A DNA stretch of 64,000 nucleotides from Clostridium cibarium (lineage in GTDB: Bacteria > Bacillota > Clostridia > Clostridiales > Clostridiaceae): assembly GCF_014836335.1 (NCBI RefSeq), contig NZ_JACSRA010000001.1, positions 1 to 64,000 of the forward strand, written 5' to 3'. Position 1 is the stretch's first letter, and each line of letters starts with the position of its first letter. Positions 32,580 through 42,281 of the stretch are shown here, one piece after another. The notes below the pieces were generated by a model that ran no database searches, was not told the DNA's origin, and saw only the letters and a list, made by a program, of their open reading frames with translations. The translations under genes and the position numbers were made by a program.

Positions 32580-33411
32580 GAAAAATAGCTCAAAAGCTAC
32601 TTATCCATTTATGTTTTGGTGTTCTTTATTTATCATTATTCCTTTATTAATTGTATTATTTTTTAGCTTAACTGAAAAATCAGGAGATAGCTATACATTT
32701 TCCCTTGATAACTACTCAAGACTATTAAATCCTCAATATGGAAAAATATTTTATCGCTCAATAAAATTAGCCTTAATTTCAACTTTAGCTTGTCTAATTT
32801 TGGGCTATCCTGTAGCATATATTATTTCAAAGATGAAAGCCTCAAGAAGAAATCTTTTAATAATGCTTTTTATAGTACCCATGTGGATAAACTTTTTATT
32901 AAGAACTTATGCTTGGCTTCCTATCTTAGGTAAAAACGGATTAATTAATAATATATTAGGAAATTTAAATATTGCTCCTATAACATTTTTGTATAATGAT
33001 GGAGCTGTACTTCTTGGAATGATTTATAACTTTATACCATTTATGATACTGCCTATATATACAGTATTGATTAAAATGGATCAAAGCTTAATTAATGCTG
33101 CAAGTGACCTTGGAGCAAATAAAAATATTATATTTAGAAAAATTATTTTCCCCTTAAGTTTTCCTGGGGTAATTTCTGGAGTTACAATGGTATTTATGCC
33201 TGCTGTATCTACATTTGTTATTTCAAGCTTACTTGGAGGCGGACAATATATGTTACTTGGTAACTTAATTGAACAACAATTTACAACTTTAAGTGATTGG
33301 AATTTGGGATCTGCAATATCAATACTTATGATGATTGTAATATTAATATCTATGGCTTTAATGAATAAATTTGACCATGCTGATAAAGAAGGGAGTGTTG
33401 GCCTTTGGTAA
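32572..33411 (+). CDS. potB: Spermidine/putrescine ABC transporter permease
   Basis: 279 residues with about six membrane segments. The ABC-permease EAA loop is visible: [20 protein letters not shown], about residues 182-201. The N-terminal [19 protein letters not shown] is the first membrane helix. It pairs with PotC to form the channel. It overlaps potA by 8 nt and potC by 7 nt, showing tight translational coupling. Confidence 0.94.
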   Translation: MNRKNSSKATYPFMFWCSLFIIIPLLIVLFFSLTEKSGDSYTFSLDNYSRLLNPQYGKIFYRSIKLALISTLACLILGYPVAYIISKMKASRRNLLIMLFIVPMWINFLLRTYAWLPILGKNGLINNILGNLNIAPITFLYNDGAVLLGMIYNFIPFMILPIYTVLIKMDQSLINAASDLGANKNIIFRKIIFPLSFPGVISGVTMVFMPAVSTFVISSLLGGGQYMLLGNLIEQQFTTLSDWNLGSAISILMMIVILISMALMNKFDHADKEGSVGLW

Positions 33412-34205
33412 ATAAATTAGAAAGCTTCATAAAAAGATTTTATCTAATTGTTATTTTCATATTCCTATATACTCCTATAATTACACTAATGATTTTTTCT
33501 TTTAATGATTCTAAATCTATGGCTAAATGGAATGGATTCACTTTTAAATGGTATGGTCAATTATTCCAAGATGATACCATAATGAGAGCTTTATACAATA
33601 CTCTATTTATTGCTATTTTGGCCTCAATTATATCTACTATTGTCGGTACTATAACCGCAATAGGAATTCATAATATGAAAAAAGGTGCACAAAAAAAACT
33701 TCTACTTAATATAAATTATTTACCAGTTTTGAATCCTGATATTGTTACTGGTATAGCTCTAATGTCATTATTTATTTTTATTAAGATGGATTTCGGCTTT
33801 ATTACCATGCTACTTTCACATATAACTTTTAGTTTGCCATATGTTATATTATCTGTTTTGCCTAAGCTTAAACAGCTTCCTCAAAACACTACTGAGGCAG
33901 CATTAGATCTTGGAGCAACACCTTTCTACGCGCTAAGAAAGATTATTATCCCACAAATAAAATCTGGGATATTCTCTGGATTTTTAATGGCATTTACCAT
34001 GTCTATAGATGACTTTGTTATATCATTCTTTACTACAGGAGCTGGGGTAACTAATTTATCAATTGAGATATATTCAATGGCCAAACGTGGAATAAAACCT
34101 GAAATAAACGCTCTCTCAACTATAATGTTTTTAGTTGTATTAATATTGCTACTTATAGTAAATAGGAAACAATCATCAGGAGGTAATAAAATTGAAAATT
34201 TTTAA
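33405..34205 (+). CDS. potC: Spermidine/putrescine ABC transporter permease
   Basis: 266 residues, initiated at TTG with GAAGGGAGTG upstream. Six predicted membrane helices with the EAA loop TTEAALDLGATPFYALRKI at about 164-182. It forms the permease with PotB. It overlaps potD by 14 nt. Confidence 0.94.
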   Translation: MVNKLESFIKRFYLIVIFIFLYTPIITLMIFSFNDSKSMAKWNGFTFKWYGQLFQDDTIMRALYNTLFIAILASIISTIVGTITAIGIHNMKKGAQKKLLLNINYLPVLNPDIVTGIALMSLFIFIKMDFGFITMLLSHITFSLPYVILSVLPKLKQLPQNTTEAALDLGATPFYALRKIIIPQIKSGIFSGFLMAFTMSIDDFVISFFTTGAGVTNLSIEIYSMAKRGIKPEINALSTIMFLVVLILLLIVNRKQSSGGNKIENF

Positions 34206-35238
34206 TAAAATTATAGCTTTATTACTTAGTATATTTCTAGCTTCCTCCTTACTTATTGGATGTAATGTTAAAGATAATGATAATAAAGTTATTAATATAT
34301 TTAACTGTGGTGATTATATAGATGAAAACTTAATAAATAAGTTTGAGGACGAAACTGGTTATAAGATTCAATATTCTACTTATGATACTAACGAAAAAAT
34401 GTATTCTAAAATAAAATCTGGTAGTAATAGTTACGATTTAGTTTTCCCTTCTGATTATATGATTGAAAAAATGATTTCTGAGAATATGGTTGAAGAACTT
34501 AATTTTGATAATATCCAAAACTATCAGTATATTGATGATAAATTTAAAAACTTAGATTTTGATCCTGATAATAAATACTCTGTTCCTTATATGTGGGGAA
34601 CTATAGGTATTATTTATAATCCCGAAGTAGTTACAGAACCTGTTACTTCTTGGGACATCCTATGGGACAAAAAATACAGCAAAGATATAGTTATGTTTGA
34701 TTCTGTTAGAGAAACTATTTCCATAGCTTTAAAACATCTTGGTTATTCTATGAACTCAACAGATCCAAAAGAACTAGATGAAGCTGCTAACCTTCTAATT
34801 GAGCAAAAACCTATCGTTAAAGCTTGGTTTGTTGATCAAGTAAAAGATTGCATGATTGAAGATGAAGCTTCTTTAGCTGCCGTATGGTCTGGTGATGCAA
34901 ATAAAATAATTAGTGAAAACCCAAAACTCAAATATGTTGTTCCAAAAGAAGGATCAAATAAATGGTTCGACGGAATGATAATACCAAAAGGAAGCAGAAA
35001 TAAGGAAGGTGCAGAAGCATTCATAAACTTCTTAACAGACCCAGATAATTCAAAGCAAAATGTAGACTACATAGAATACTACACTCCTAACCGCGAAACT
35101 TATAAGATGCTAGATGATGATGTTAAGGAAACTTATCCAGATGATGAAACTTTAGACAATTGTGAAGTTTATAGAAATTTACCTAATAATGCCCTAAAAC
35201 TTTATAATGATGAATGGGTTAAAATTGGAAGCTATTAA
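34192..35238 (+). CDS. potD: Spermidine/putrescine-binding lipoprotein
   Basis: 348 residues, TTG start with AGGAGG upstream. The signal peptide ends in a lipobox, LASSLLIGC, so the protein is lipid-anchored at the membrane. The periplasmic-binding fold type of PotD/PotF is shown by IFNCGDYIDENLINKFE, YDLVFPSDYMIEKM and VPYMWGTIGIIYNP, with the aromatic and acidic residues that usually hold the polyamine (DYID, WGT, WSGDA, WFDGM). Last gene of the operon, followed by a bidirectional terminator. Confidence 0.95.
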   Translation: MKIFNKIIALLLSIFLASSLLIGCNVKDNDNKVINIFNCGDYIDENLINKFEDETGYKIQYSTYDTNEKMYSKIKSGSNSYDLVFPSDYMIEKMISENMVEELNFDNIQNYQYIDDKFKNLDFDPDNKYSVPYMWGTIGIIYNPEVVTEPVTSWDILWDKKYSKDIVMFDSVRETISIALKHLGYSMNSTDPKELDEAANLLIEQKPIVKAWFVDQVKDCMIEDEASLAAVWSGDANKIISENPKLKYVVPKEGSNKWFDGMIIPKGSRNKEGAEAFINFLTDPDNSKQNVDYIEYYTPNRETYKMLDDDVKETYPDDETLDNCEVYRNLPNNALKLYNDEWVKIGSY

Positions 35239-35279
35239 TATACTCTTAATACTATAATAAAAAATGCACTTAATGATAT

Positions 35280-35315
35280 AAAGAGACATCTCAACTGCTA
35301 TTGAGATGTCTCTTT
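35280..35315. terminator. Bidirectional terminator potD / ndk
   Basis: A perfect 15-bp stem (35280-35294 with 35301-35315, arm AAAGAGACATCTCAA) with a 6-nt loop between convergent genes. Confidence 0.88.
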
Positions 35316-35322
35316 AATGCAA

Positions 35323-35724
35323 TTAATTAGGAAACCAAATTGCAATTTCCCTCTCCGCACTTTCAAGTGAATCTGATGCATGCACACAATTTTCTGTAAC
35401 ACTCTTTGCGAATAAATTTCTTATTGTACCTTTTTCAGCTTTTATTGGATTAGTAGATCCATTAATCTTTCTTACTTTTTCTATAGCTCCTTCACCTTCT
35501 ATAATTAGAGAGCATAGAGGACTTCGTGTAATATATTTAATCAAATCTTGATAAAAAAACTTATCATTATGTTGTTCATAATGCCTCATAGCAACTTCTT
35601 CATTTGCTTTTTCCATTCTTAAAGCTACTATTTTAAGCCCAGCTTCCTCATAAAAATTAATTATCTTCCCAATTATATTTTGTTCAACACCATCTGGTTT
35701 TATTAATACCAAGGTTCTTTCCAT
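35323..35724 (-). CDS. ndk: Nucleoside diphosphate kinase
   Basis: 133 residues, normal length. RTLVLIKPDGVEQNIIGKI, the substrate-binding region and the active-site motif NCVHASDSLESAEREI with His115 are all present. It transfers the gamma phosphate of ATP to other NDPs by way of phosphohistidine, balancing nucleotide pools. Ribosome binding site AGGAGGATTG. It is a single gene. Confidence 0.96.
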   Translation of the reverse strand: MERTLVLIKPDGVEQNIIGKIINFYEEAGLKIVALRMEKANEEVAMRHYEQHNDKFFYQDLIKYITRSPLCSLIIEGEGAIEKVRKINGSTNPIKAEKGTIRNLFAKSVTENCVHASDSLESAEREIAIWFPN

Positions 35725-35841
35725 ATCACAATCCTCCTATTACATATTTTTCCATATAATTATATCACAATATTCTGAATATTTAAAATATTATTTGATT
35801 TATGCTATAATAAAGTTATATTTTTATCGGAGGAAAATACA

Positions 35842-36114
35842 ATGGTAAGATATTTTTTAATTTTAGAGGGTAGAGTACAAGGAGTAGGGTTTAGATTTTA
35901 CGCTCAAAGCAATGCACTCAAATATTCACTAACAGGCTTTGTAAGAAACATGCCAAATGGAACGGTAGAATTAGAAGTTCAAGGTACTGAAAATAATTTA
36001 CAGAAATTTATATCTGTAATTAGAGAAGGAAATAGATTTATTAATGTTACTGACTTTTCCAAAAAAGAAGTTTCTTTAATTCAAGATGAAAAAAAATTTA
36101 GAGTAATATATTAG
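35842..36114 (+). CDS. acyP: Acylphosphatase
   Basis: 90 residues. The signature GRVQGVGFRFYAQ carries the catalytic Arg18, and GFVRNMPNGTVELEVQG carries the catalytic Asn36. It hydrolyses acyl phosphates such as acetyl phosphate. ATCGGAGGAAAATACA precedes the start. Followed by its own terminator. Confidence 0.94.
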   Translation: MVRYFLILEGRVQGVGFRFYAQSNALKYSLTGFVRNMPNGTVELEVQGTENNLQKFISVIREGNRFINVTDFSKKEVSLIQDEKKFRVIY

Positions 36115-36121
36115 ACTAAAG

Positions 36122-36149
36122 AGGTTCTGTCGATAGACAGAACCTTTTT
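36122..36149 (+). terminator. Intrinsic terminator of acyP
   Basis: A perfect 10-bp stem (arm AGGTTCTGTC, 4-nt loop GATA) followed by five T. Confidence 0.9.
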
Positions 36150-36264
36150 ATGTTGCATACATTTTTTTCAATCATTTAAATTCTATACAAAGCTGTAAAG
36201 TTTCACTAATAATCTTTATATTTCTACGTATACTAATATAAGTTTATAAAGGAGGTATTTATAT

Positions 36265-36840
36265 ATGAAAAAAAATTTAAAACCTTTAATAATAGTTGCT
36301 ATAATTATTTTTTTATTAGTTATTCCTACTATAAGTGCATATAATAGCTTAGTCACATTAGAGCAACAAGTATCTACATCTGAGTCTAACATAGATACTC
36401 AGCTTCAAAGAAGATCCGATTTAATTCCTAACCTAGTCAATACAGTAAAAGGATATGCTTCACAGGAAAAAGATATCTTTACTGATATAGCCAATGCAAG
36501 AAGTAGATTAGCTGGTGCAACAAATGTCTCAGATCAAGCTAATGCTGATAGTCAGCTATCAGGAGCCCTCTCTAGATTGTTGGTTGTAGTCGAAAATTAT
36601 CCTGAATTAAAATCTAACCAAAACTTTAGAGATTTAACTGTTGAATTAGAAGGAACAGAAAATAGAATAACTATATCTAGACAAGACTATAATACTGCCG
36701 TAACAAATTATAACACTAAGAGAAGAAGATTTCCTAGCAACATAATAGCTTCACTATTTGGGTTTGAAGAAAAACCACTTTATAAGGCTAGTGAAGGAGC
36801 AAATGAAGTTCCTTCTGTAGATTTTTCTAGTCAAAAATGA
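36265..36840 (+). CDS. LemA family protein
   Basis: 191 residues. One N-terminal membrane helix (LIIVAIIIFLLVIPTISAY), then the LemA core helices with the typical phrases LEQQVSTSESNIDTQLQRR and DLIPNLVNTVKGYASQEKD, and the C-terminal NYNTKRRRFPSNIIASLFGF. The N-terminus is short and outside. Function unknown, though LemA proteins often accompany TPM-domain proteins, as here. AAAGGAGGTATTT precedes the start, and the stop overlaps the next gene. Confidence 0.93.
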   Translation: MKKNLKPLIIVAIIIFLLVIPTISAYNSLVTLEQQVSTSESNIDTQLQRRSDLIPNLVNTVKGYASQEKDIFTDIANARSRLAGATNVSDQANADSQLSGALSRLLVVVENYPELKSNQNFRDLTVELEGTENRITISRQDYNTAVTNYNTKRRRFPSNIIASLFGFEEKPLYKASEGANEVPSVDFSSQK

Positions 36841-37625
36841 ATGTAAATAATAGATTTATACAGATATTTATATCTTCTCTTTTAATAATTACTTCACTTT
36901 TTTACGATCACCCCCTTGCTGCTGATTCTTTTCCTATCCCAACAAGTTATAAATATATAAACGATTATACTAATACAATAACTGATGAAGAAAAAAGAAG
37001 TATTATTTCCATAGGAAAGGAACTTGAAGATAAAACAGGATCTGAAGCAACTATAGTAATATTAGATTCAACAAATAATATTCCCATAGAATCCTATGCT
37101 AATAATCTTTTTAGGACTTGGCAAATCGGTCAAAAAGAAAAGGATAACGGGTTATTAATTCTAGTAGCGTTAAGGGATCGTACTTGGCGAGTTGAAGTTG
37201 GCAGAGGACTTGAAGGAGCACTCCCAGATGTGCTTACCAGCAGAGTAATGGATTCTCTGGCTAAACCTAAATTTATAGAAGGTAATTATGGAAAAGGTCT
37301 TCTTGATAGTTATAGTACCCTTTGTGATTATATAGCAAAAGAATATGGAGTAACCTTAGATAAATCTCTTAATATAACTTTACCTACTGATAATAATTTA
37401 GAATCAAAAACAAAAACTTACGGAATAACTTTCATAGTTATGCTCGGATTATTTTTTATGGACCTTCTATTTAATAGAGGAAGAATTTCTTACTTTCTAC
37501 TACAACTTTTGTTTATTAATGCTTTTTCAAATAGACATGGTCCTGGTGATTCTTCTGGCGGAGGAGGTTTTGGTGGCTTTGGTGGAGGCTCTTCTAGTGG
37601 TGGTGGCTCCTCTGGTAACTGGTAA
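36837..37625 (+). CDS. TPM-domain membrane protein (YgcG-like)
   Basis: 262 residues. A signal or anchor segment at the N-terminus (FIQIFISSLLIITSLFY), a TPM domain at about 40-185 (YINDYTNTITDEEKRSIIS, VALRDRTWRVEVGRGLEGAL), one membrane helix near 200-215, and a Gly/Ser-rich C-terminus of GGGGFGGFGGGSSSGG type. Such proteins sit next to LemA in many Firmicutes and may act together at the membrane; their activity is not established. The start overlaps the lemA stop by 4 nt (ATGA). Confidence 0.9.
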   Translation: MNVNNRFIQIFISSLLIITSLFYDHPLAADSFPIPTSYKYINDYTNTITDEEKRSIISIGKELEDKTGSEATIVILDSTNNIPIESYANNLFRTWQIGQKEKDNGLLILVALRDRTWRVEVGRGLEGALPDVLTSRVMDSLAKPKFIEGNYGKGLLDSYSTLCDYIAKEYGVTLDKSLNITLPTDNNLESKTKTYGITFIVMLGLFFMDLLFNRGRISYFLLQLLFINAFSNRHGPGDSSGGGGFGGFGGGSSSGGGSSGNW

Positions 37626-37716
37626 CAAACAAAAAAGTATGTCTTGAATAAAATGGATCCAATAAAACAAGCAAATTGTCCACTCTATTCAACCATACTC
37701 TTAATTTAAATTTATT

Positions 37717-39387
37717 CTACTTATATAATCTATTTAATGCACTAAATACAGCTTTAATAGATGCAACTGTTATATTACTATCTACACCAACTCCAAAAGT
37801 CGAAGGCTCCCTATTATCTAAATTCATATTTACATAAGCAGCGGCCTTTGCTTCCGCTCCTTTTCCAAGAGCATGCTCAACATAATCAATTATATGAATA
37901 TTGGCTATTTTAGCATCTAGTAAAGCCCTTCTCAAAGAATCAATAGGCCCATTTCCATACCCCTCTATAACCTTTTCTTCCCCTCTATATGAAAATCTAA
38001 CTGCTACTTCTGTATCAACATCTAAATCATTATCGTCATGTAAATCTTTGATTCTAAATCTAATTAACTTAAAAGGTTCTTCTTTTGCTAGGTACTCCTC
38101 TTCGAATTTATTCATGATAACTTGTGGTGCAACTTCACCTTTTACCTCTGAAATCTTTTGAATAACATCTGCAAATTCCTTATGCATAGCTTTAGGCATC
38201 TTATAACCGTAATATCTATCCATCACAAAAGCTATTCCACCTTTACCAGATTGACTATTAATTCTAACTAATGCTTCATATTCCCTTCCCAAATCACTTG
38301 GGTCTATTGGCAAATATGGAACTTCCCAATACTGTCCAGCTCTTTCTCTATATTTACTCATACCCTTATTAATAGCATCTTGATGCGAACCAGAGAAAGC
38401 CGTAAATACTAACTTACCTGCATATGGATGCCTTATATGAACTGGAATTTTACAACACCTTTCATAAACATCAATAATTTTTTGTATATCTTCAAGATTG
38501 AGCTCTGGATTCACTCCTTGTGAAAACATATTGTAAGCAATATTTAATATATCTACATTACCAGTTCTCTCTCCATTACCAAATAGTGTTCCTTCAACCC
38601 TATCAGCCCCTGCAAGAAGAGCCATCTCAGCTGCTGCAACCCCTGTTCCCCTATCGTTATGGGGATGCACACTTAAAATAATTCTTTCCCTATTCTTAAA
38701 TTTACTACTCATCCATTCAATTTGATCAGCAAAAATATTTGGAGTGTCCATTTCCACTGTAGCTGGAAGATTTATAATAACTTTATTCTCTTTTGTAGCT
38801 CCCCATGTATCTAAAACAGCTTCACAAATTTCTAGTGCATATTCTACCTCTGTCCCCGTAAAACTTTCTGGAGAGTACTCAAGAGAAAGTTCTCCCTCAA
38901 AATCTTTTGCATACTCTTTTACAAGTGCAGTTCCTTCTACAGCTATATTTTTTATTTCATTTTTACTCATATTAAACACCACATCTCTTTGAAGGATAGA
39001 TGTTGAATTATAAATGTGAAGCACTGCTTTTTTAACACCTTTTAGCGATTCAAATGTCCTTTTAATAAGATGTGGTCTTGCTTGAGTTAACACTTGTACT
39101 GCAACATCATCTGGAATCAAATTTTCATTAACCAATGTTCTTAAAAAATCAAATTCTATTTGTGATGCTGATGGGAATCCTATTTCTATTTCTTTAAATC
39201 CAAGTTCAACTAAAAGCCTAAACATTTCTTTCTTCTCATCCACTGTCATCGGATTTATGAGAGCTTGATTTCCATCTCTTAAATCTACAGAGCACCAAAT
39301 TGGTGCCTTACTAATTAGTTTATTTGGCCAAGTTCTTTCTTCAAAATTAATTGTTTTAAATCTCTTATATTTTTTACTATTTAACAT
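37717..39387 (-). CDS. leuA: 2-isopropylmalate synthase (LeuA type 2)
   Basis: 556 residues. DmpG/HMGL-like TIM barrel with SVDLRDGNQALINPMTVD, the metal-binding HPHNDRGTGVAAAEMA, GADRVEGTLFGNGERTGN and the DPSDLGREYEALVRINSQS region; the C-terminal regulatory domain follows from about 430. The start TWPNKLISKAPIWC is typical of the long type 2 enzymes. It condenses acetyl-CoA and 2-oxoisovalerate, the first committed step of leucine synthesis. A T-box leader lies directly upstream, so expression responds to uncharged leucine tRNA. Confidence 0.94.
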   Translation of the reverse strand: MLNSKKYKRFKTINFEERTWPNKLISKAPIWCSVDLRDGNQALINPMTVDEKKEMFRLLVELGFKEIEIGFPSASQIEFDFLRTLVNENLIPDDVAVQVLTQARPHLIKRTFESLKGVKKAVLHIYNSTSILQRDVVFNMSKNEIKNIAVEGTALVKEYAKDFEGELSLEYSPESFTGTEVEYALEICEAVLDTWGATKENKVIINLPATVEMDTPNIFADQIEWMSSKFKNRERIILSVHPHNDRGTGVAAAEMALLAGADRVEGTLFGNGERTGNVDILNIAYNMFSQGVNPELNLEDIQKIIDVYERCCKIPVHIRHPYAGKLVFTAFSGSHQDAINKGMSKYRERAGQYWEVPYLPIDPSDLGREYEALVRINSQSGKGGIAFVMDRYYGYKMPKAMHKEFADVIQKISEVKGEVAPQVIMNKFEEEYLAKEEPFKLIRFRIKDLHDDNDLDVDTEVAVRFSYRGEEKVIEGYGNGPIDSLRRALLDAKIANIHIIDYVEHALGKGAEAKAAAYVNMNLDNREPSTFGVGVDSNITVASIKAVFSALNRLYK

Positions 39388-39534
39388 CGTATCTCTGCCC
39401 CCTTAGATATTTTATAGTTATATTATCACTCTTTTTTACATCATAATTGTTCTAATACCCCATAGAGTTTCACTATAACTATTATCTTTTTATCTACTGC
39501 CTTAACCCCATTTTTTTCACCTCTCTATAATATT

Positions 39535-39760
39535 AATAAAAAAAGCGTAACCACTCCAACTTGGAGCAATTACGCGGTACCATCCAAAAAATCTTATCTT
39601 AATTGTAATAACGGCTATAAACCGATAAAGCCTACTATTAGTTCAACTTTATAGCTCATGAGCGAGTTCAAAAGGCAAAATCTGCGGGCTCTCACCATAC
39701 CCCACTCTCTAAAAAACTTACTACTTTCTACTACTCTCATTCTTTGCTTGTCAATATTAA
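39535..39760 (-). ncRNA. T-box riboswitch (leucine) upstream of leuA
   Basis: The minus strand contains the T-box sequence GGATGGTACCGCG (39573-39585) pairing into the antiterminator, and a terminator stem (39545-39557 with 39563-39575) followed by TTTTTTT. Stem I has an AGAGAGTGG-type base and a likely CTC specifier (39664-39666), a leucine codon, which fits the downstream gene. Coordinates of the 5' end are approximate. Confidence 0.9.
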
Positions 39761-39770
39761 CTTATTAACA

Positions 39771-39799
39771 ATTTTAACGCACATTAGATTATTTGTCAA
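39771..39799 (-). promoter_or_regulatory. Promoter of the T-box-leuA unit
   Basis: Consensus TTGACA (39794-39799) and TAAAAT (39771-39776) with exactly 17 nt between, reading leftward into the T-box. Confidence 0.75.
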
Positions 39800-39855
39800 C
39801 ATATCACCAGCATATTTAAACATCTATCAAATTTTATGCATCTCTACTAACTTTT

Positions 39856-40173
39856 CTATAATTGTGTATATTTCTTACTATTACCTCTCGCCTTTTCGAC
39901 AGGATACTTTTCTTCGTTTTTATCCATTTTTCTATTTATTATTTCTTCTATATCTACCCCTAATGCATCTGCTAAATGTAAACAATACACCATTACATCA
40001 GCTAACTCCTCTTCAACATGTTCCTGATCATAACTTTTATCATCCCACAAAAAATTTTCTAATAACTCACTAGCTTCAATTGATATAGCCTTTGCTAAGT
40101 TACCAGGAGTATGAAATTGCTTCCACTCCCTATCATCTCTAAATTTTTTTATTCTATCAATTGTATCTTTCAT
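39856..40173 (-). CDS. MazG-like nucleotide pyrophosphohydrolase
   Basis: 105 residues from an ATG at 40173 with TGGAGGACGAG upstream; the longer frame starts with TTG inside the signal. The all-alpha NTP-PPase signature is clear: AISIEASELLENFLW (ExxE) and HVEEELADVMVYCLHLAD (ExxD), giving the metal-binding site. It probably hydrolyses non-canonical or excess NTPs, as MazG and iMazG do. It lies downstream of no obvious partner and its stop is close to the leuA promoter. Confidence 0.85.
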   Translation of the reverse strand: MKDTIDRIKKFRDDREWKQFHTPGNLAKAISIEASELLENFLWDDKSYDQEHVEEELADVMVYCLHLADALGVDIEEIINRKMDKNEEKYPVEKARGNSKKYTQL

Positions 40174-40350
40174 TATCTCGTCCTCCAATTCTTTAACTTA
40201 CTATAATAAAAATTCTACCATCATTTACTATAACACTAAATACATATTTATAAATACTCTTTTAACCTATTACTTATATATTTATTTTAATAAATTATTT
40301 TATAATGTATAATAAAGTTATACAAATGAAAATGGGAAATAGGTGAAAAA

Positions 40351-41142
40351 ATGATAAGATTAATTGCAACAGATATGGATGGAACTTTATTAGATGAAAA
40401 AGGTCAGATTCCACAGGAATTTGCTAACACTCTTGAGAAACTTGAAAATAGAAATATTAAATTTGTAGTAGCTAGTGGACGCCCATACTATACACTCTAT
40501 GAAAACTTCACGCCACTTTCTGATAAGCTTTATTATATTTGTGATAACGGAGCATTTGTTGTAGAAAACGGAGAAATTGTTAGTATAAGCATTATAGATA
40601 AAGATAAAGTTAACGAATTAATAAAGTGTGTAGAATTTATTCCAAATGCAGAAATAATATTATGCGGTAAGAATGGAGCTTATCACAGACCATGTTCTGA
40701 TGAATTTACTACTGAAATAGATAAATACTACATAAAAAAACATATAGTAGATGATCTCACTAAAGTTAATGACGAAATATTTAAAATAACTATTTGTAAC
40801 TTAACATCAACTACTAACAACACATATGAAACTATAAAACATAAATTTTCTTCAGATTTTATGATAGTTGTTTCTGGTGAAGTTTGGATTGATATTATGA
40901 ATGAGGGAGTTAACAAAGGGGCAGCTTTGAGAAAAATTCAAGAAGATCAAAATATATCCTATGATGAAACTATGGTATTTGGAGACTTCTATAATGATGT
41001 TGAAATGTTGAAAAAGGCACATTACAGTTTTGTAATGGAAAACGCCAATGATGATATGAAACAATACGGGAACTTTATAGCTCCGAAAAACACTGAAAAT
41101 GGAGTTATTAAAACCATTGAAAAATACATATTGAACCATTAA
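40351..41142 (+). CDS. HAD-superfamily (Cof-type) phosphatase
   Basis: 263 residues. Motif I DMDGTLLDEKGQIP, motif II FVVASGRPYY, the cap domain in the middle and motif IV MVFGDFYNDVEMLKKA show a IIB HAD hydrolase. Substrates are usually sugar phosphates or phosphorylated cofactors such as FMN; not assignable here. AAATAGGTGAAAAA precedes the start. A shared terminator follows. Confidence 0.92.
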   Translation: MIRLIATDMDGTLLDEKGQIPQEFANTLEKLENRNIKFVVASGRPYYTLYENFTPLSDKLYYICDNGAFVVENGEIVSISIIDKDKVNELIKCVEFIPNAEIILCGKNGAYHRPCSDEFTTEIDKYYIKKHIVDDLTKVNDEIFKITICNLTSTTNNTYETIKHKFSSDFMIVVSGEVWIDIMNEGVNKGAALRKIQEDQNISYDETMVFGDFYNDVEMLKKAHYSFVMENANDDMKQYGNFIAPKNTENGVIKTIEKYILNH

Positions 41143-41148
41143 AAAAAC

Positions 41149-41185
41149 AAGGTATCGATGAATATTCTCATCAATACCTTATTTT
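41149..41185. terminator. Bidirectional terminator between HAD and dehydrogenase genes
   Basis: AAGGTAT-c-GATG (41149-41160) pairs with CATC-a-ATACCTT (41169-41180), with T-rich flanks on both strands. Confidence 0.82.
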
Positions 41186-42144
41186 TATAGTTCTACTCTA
41201 TTTCTTTCTTCTCCTCTATAAAAGGCATGTATATTCTCAATTAAATCTGCAAATAATCTATTTCTAGCCTCAACACTTGCCCATGCAATATGCGGAGTTA
41301 ATACTAATCTATCTTTATTTTTTATATGTAGTAATGGATTATTTGATGGAGTTGGCTCAACCGAAAATACATCTAAAGCAGCTCCTGATATAAGCTCTTC
41401 ATCTAAAGCCTTAGCTAAGTCTTCATCTACTACTATTGGACCTCTTCCCATGTTTATCAAAACTGAATTTTTCTTCATTTGGCTTAAATTTTTATAATTA
41501 AATAACCCTTGCGTAGCATCATTTAAAGGAGCATGAATAGATATAATATCACTTTCTTTTAAAAGTTCTTCTAGATCTACTTTCTTATAATCTGCATTGT
41601 TATTTTTTCCCGATGTAGAATAATAAACGACTTTTGCTCCAAAGGCATCTGCTATCTTGGCCACCTTTTTACCTATAGCGCCAAAACCTACTATTCCCCA
41701 TATCTTTCCTTCAATGTCATTGTAAGGTATATCTAGATTTGTGAACATATCTGACTCAGAATACTTTCCACTCTTAACAAAGTTATCATAATAAGCTATC
41801 TTATCATATAAATGCAAAAGTGTAGCAAATGTATGTTGTGCTACTGTTGGCGTTGAATATCCAGCCACATTAGTTACTGCTATTTTTCTGGACTTTGCAT
41901 AATTCAAATCTATATTATTAAATCCTGTTGCAGTTTCGCAAATAAGTTCAAGATTTTTAGCTTCTTTTAAATTATCTTCATTAAGTGCAACTTTATTTGT
42001 CAGAATAATTGCTGCATCTTTAACTCTGCTAACAACATCCTTAGGCTCAGTTTTATCATAATAACTAACTTTCCCAAACTCTTCTAACTTTTTAAAATCA
42101 ACATCACCAAGTGTTTTTCCATCTAAAACAACTATATTCTTCAA
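41185..42144 (-). CDS. D-2-hydroxyacid dehydrogenase (NAD-dependent)
   Basis: 319 residues. NAD-binding WGIVGFGAIGKKVAKIADA, catalytic Arg in LINMGRGPIVVDEDL region, Glu in SVEPTPSNN and His in LVLTPHIAWAS are all recognisable. The start is TTG with AGGAAAGGATGAGATG upstream. Likely acts on glycerate, hydroxypyruvate or a branched 2-oxo acid; substrate not determinable from the sequence. The gene stands alone and is convergent with the HAD phosphatase gene. Confidence 0.92.
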   Translation of the reverse strand: MKNIVVLDGKTLGDVDFKKLEEFGKVSYYDKTEPKDVVSRVKDAAIILTNKVALNEDNLKEAKNLELICETATGFNNIDLNYAKSRKIAVTNVAGYSTPTVAQHTFATLLHLYDKIAYYDNFVKSGKYSESDMFTNLDIPYNDIEGKIWGIVGFGAIGKKVAKIADAFGAKVVYYSTSGKNNNADYKKVDLEELLKESDIISIHAPLNDATQGLFNYKNLSQMKKNSVLINMGRGPIVVDEDLAKALDEELISGAALDVFSVEPTPSNNPLLHIKNKDRLVLTPHIAWASVEARNRLFADLIENIHAFYRGEERNRVEL

Positions 42145-42281
42145 AACATCTCATCCTTTCCTAACTGTTATTTATATGATACCCCAGAGACATATTTTTG
42201 TAAATGTAAGCTATAGTTACTTTACATAAATATATATATATAATAATATGGTATTAGTTTCATTTTGAAAGGAGTATTAAC

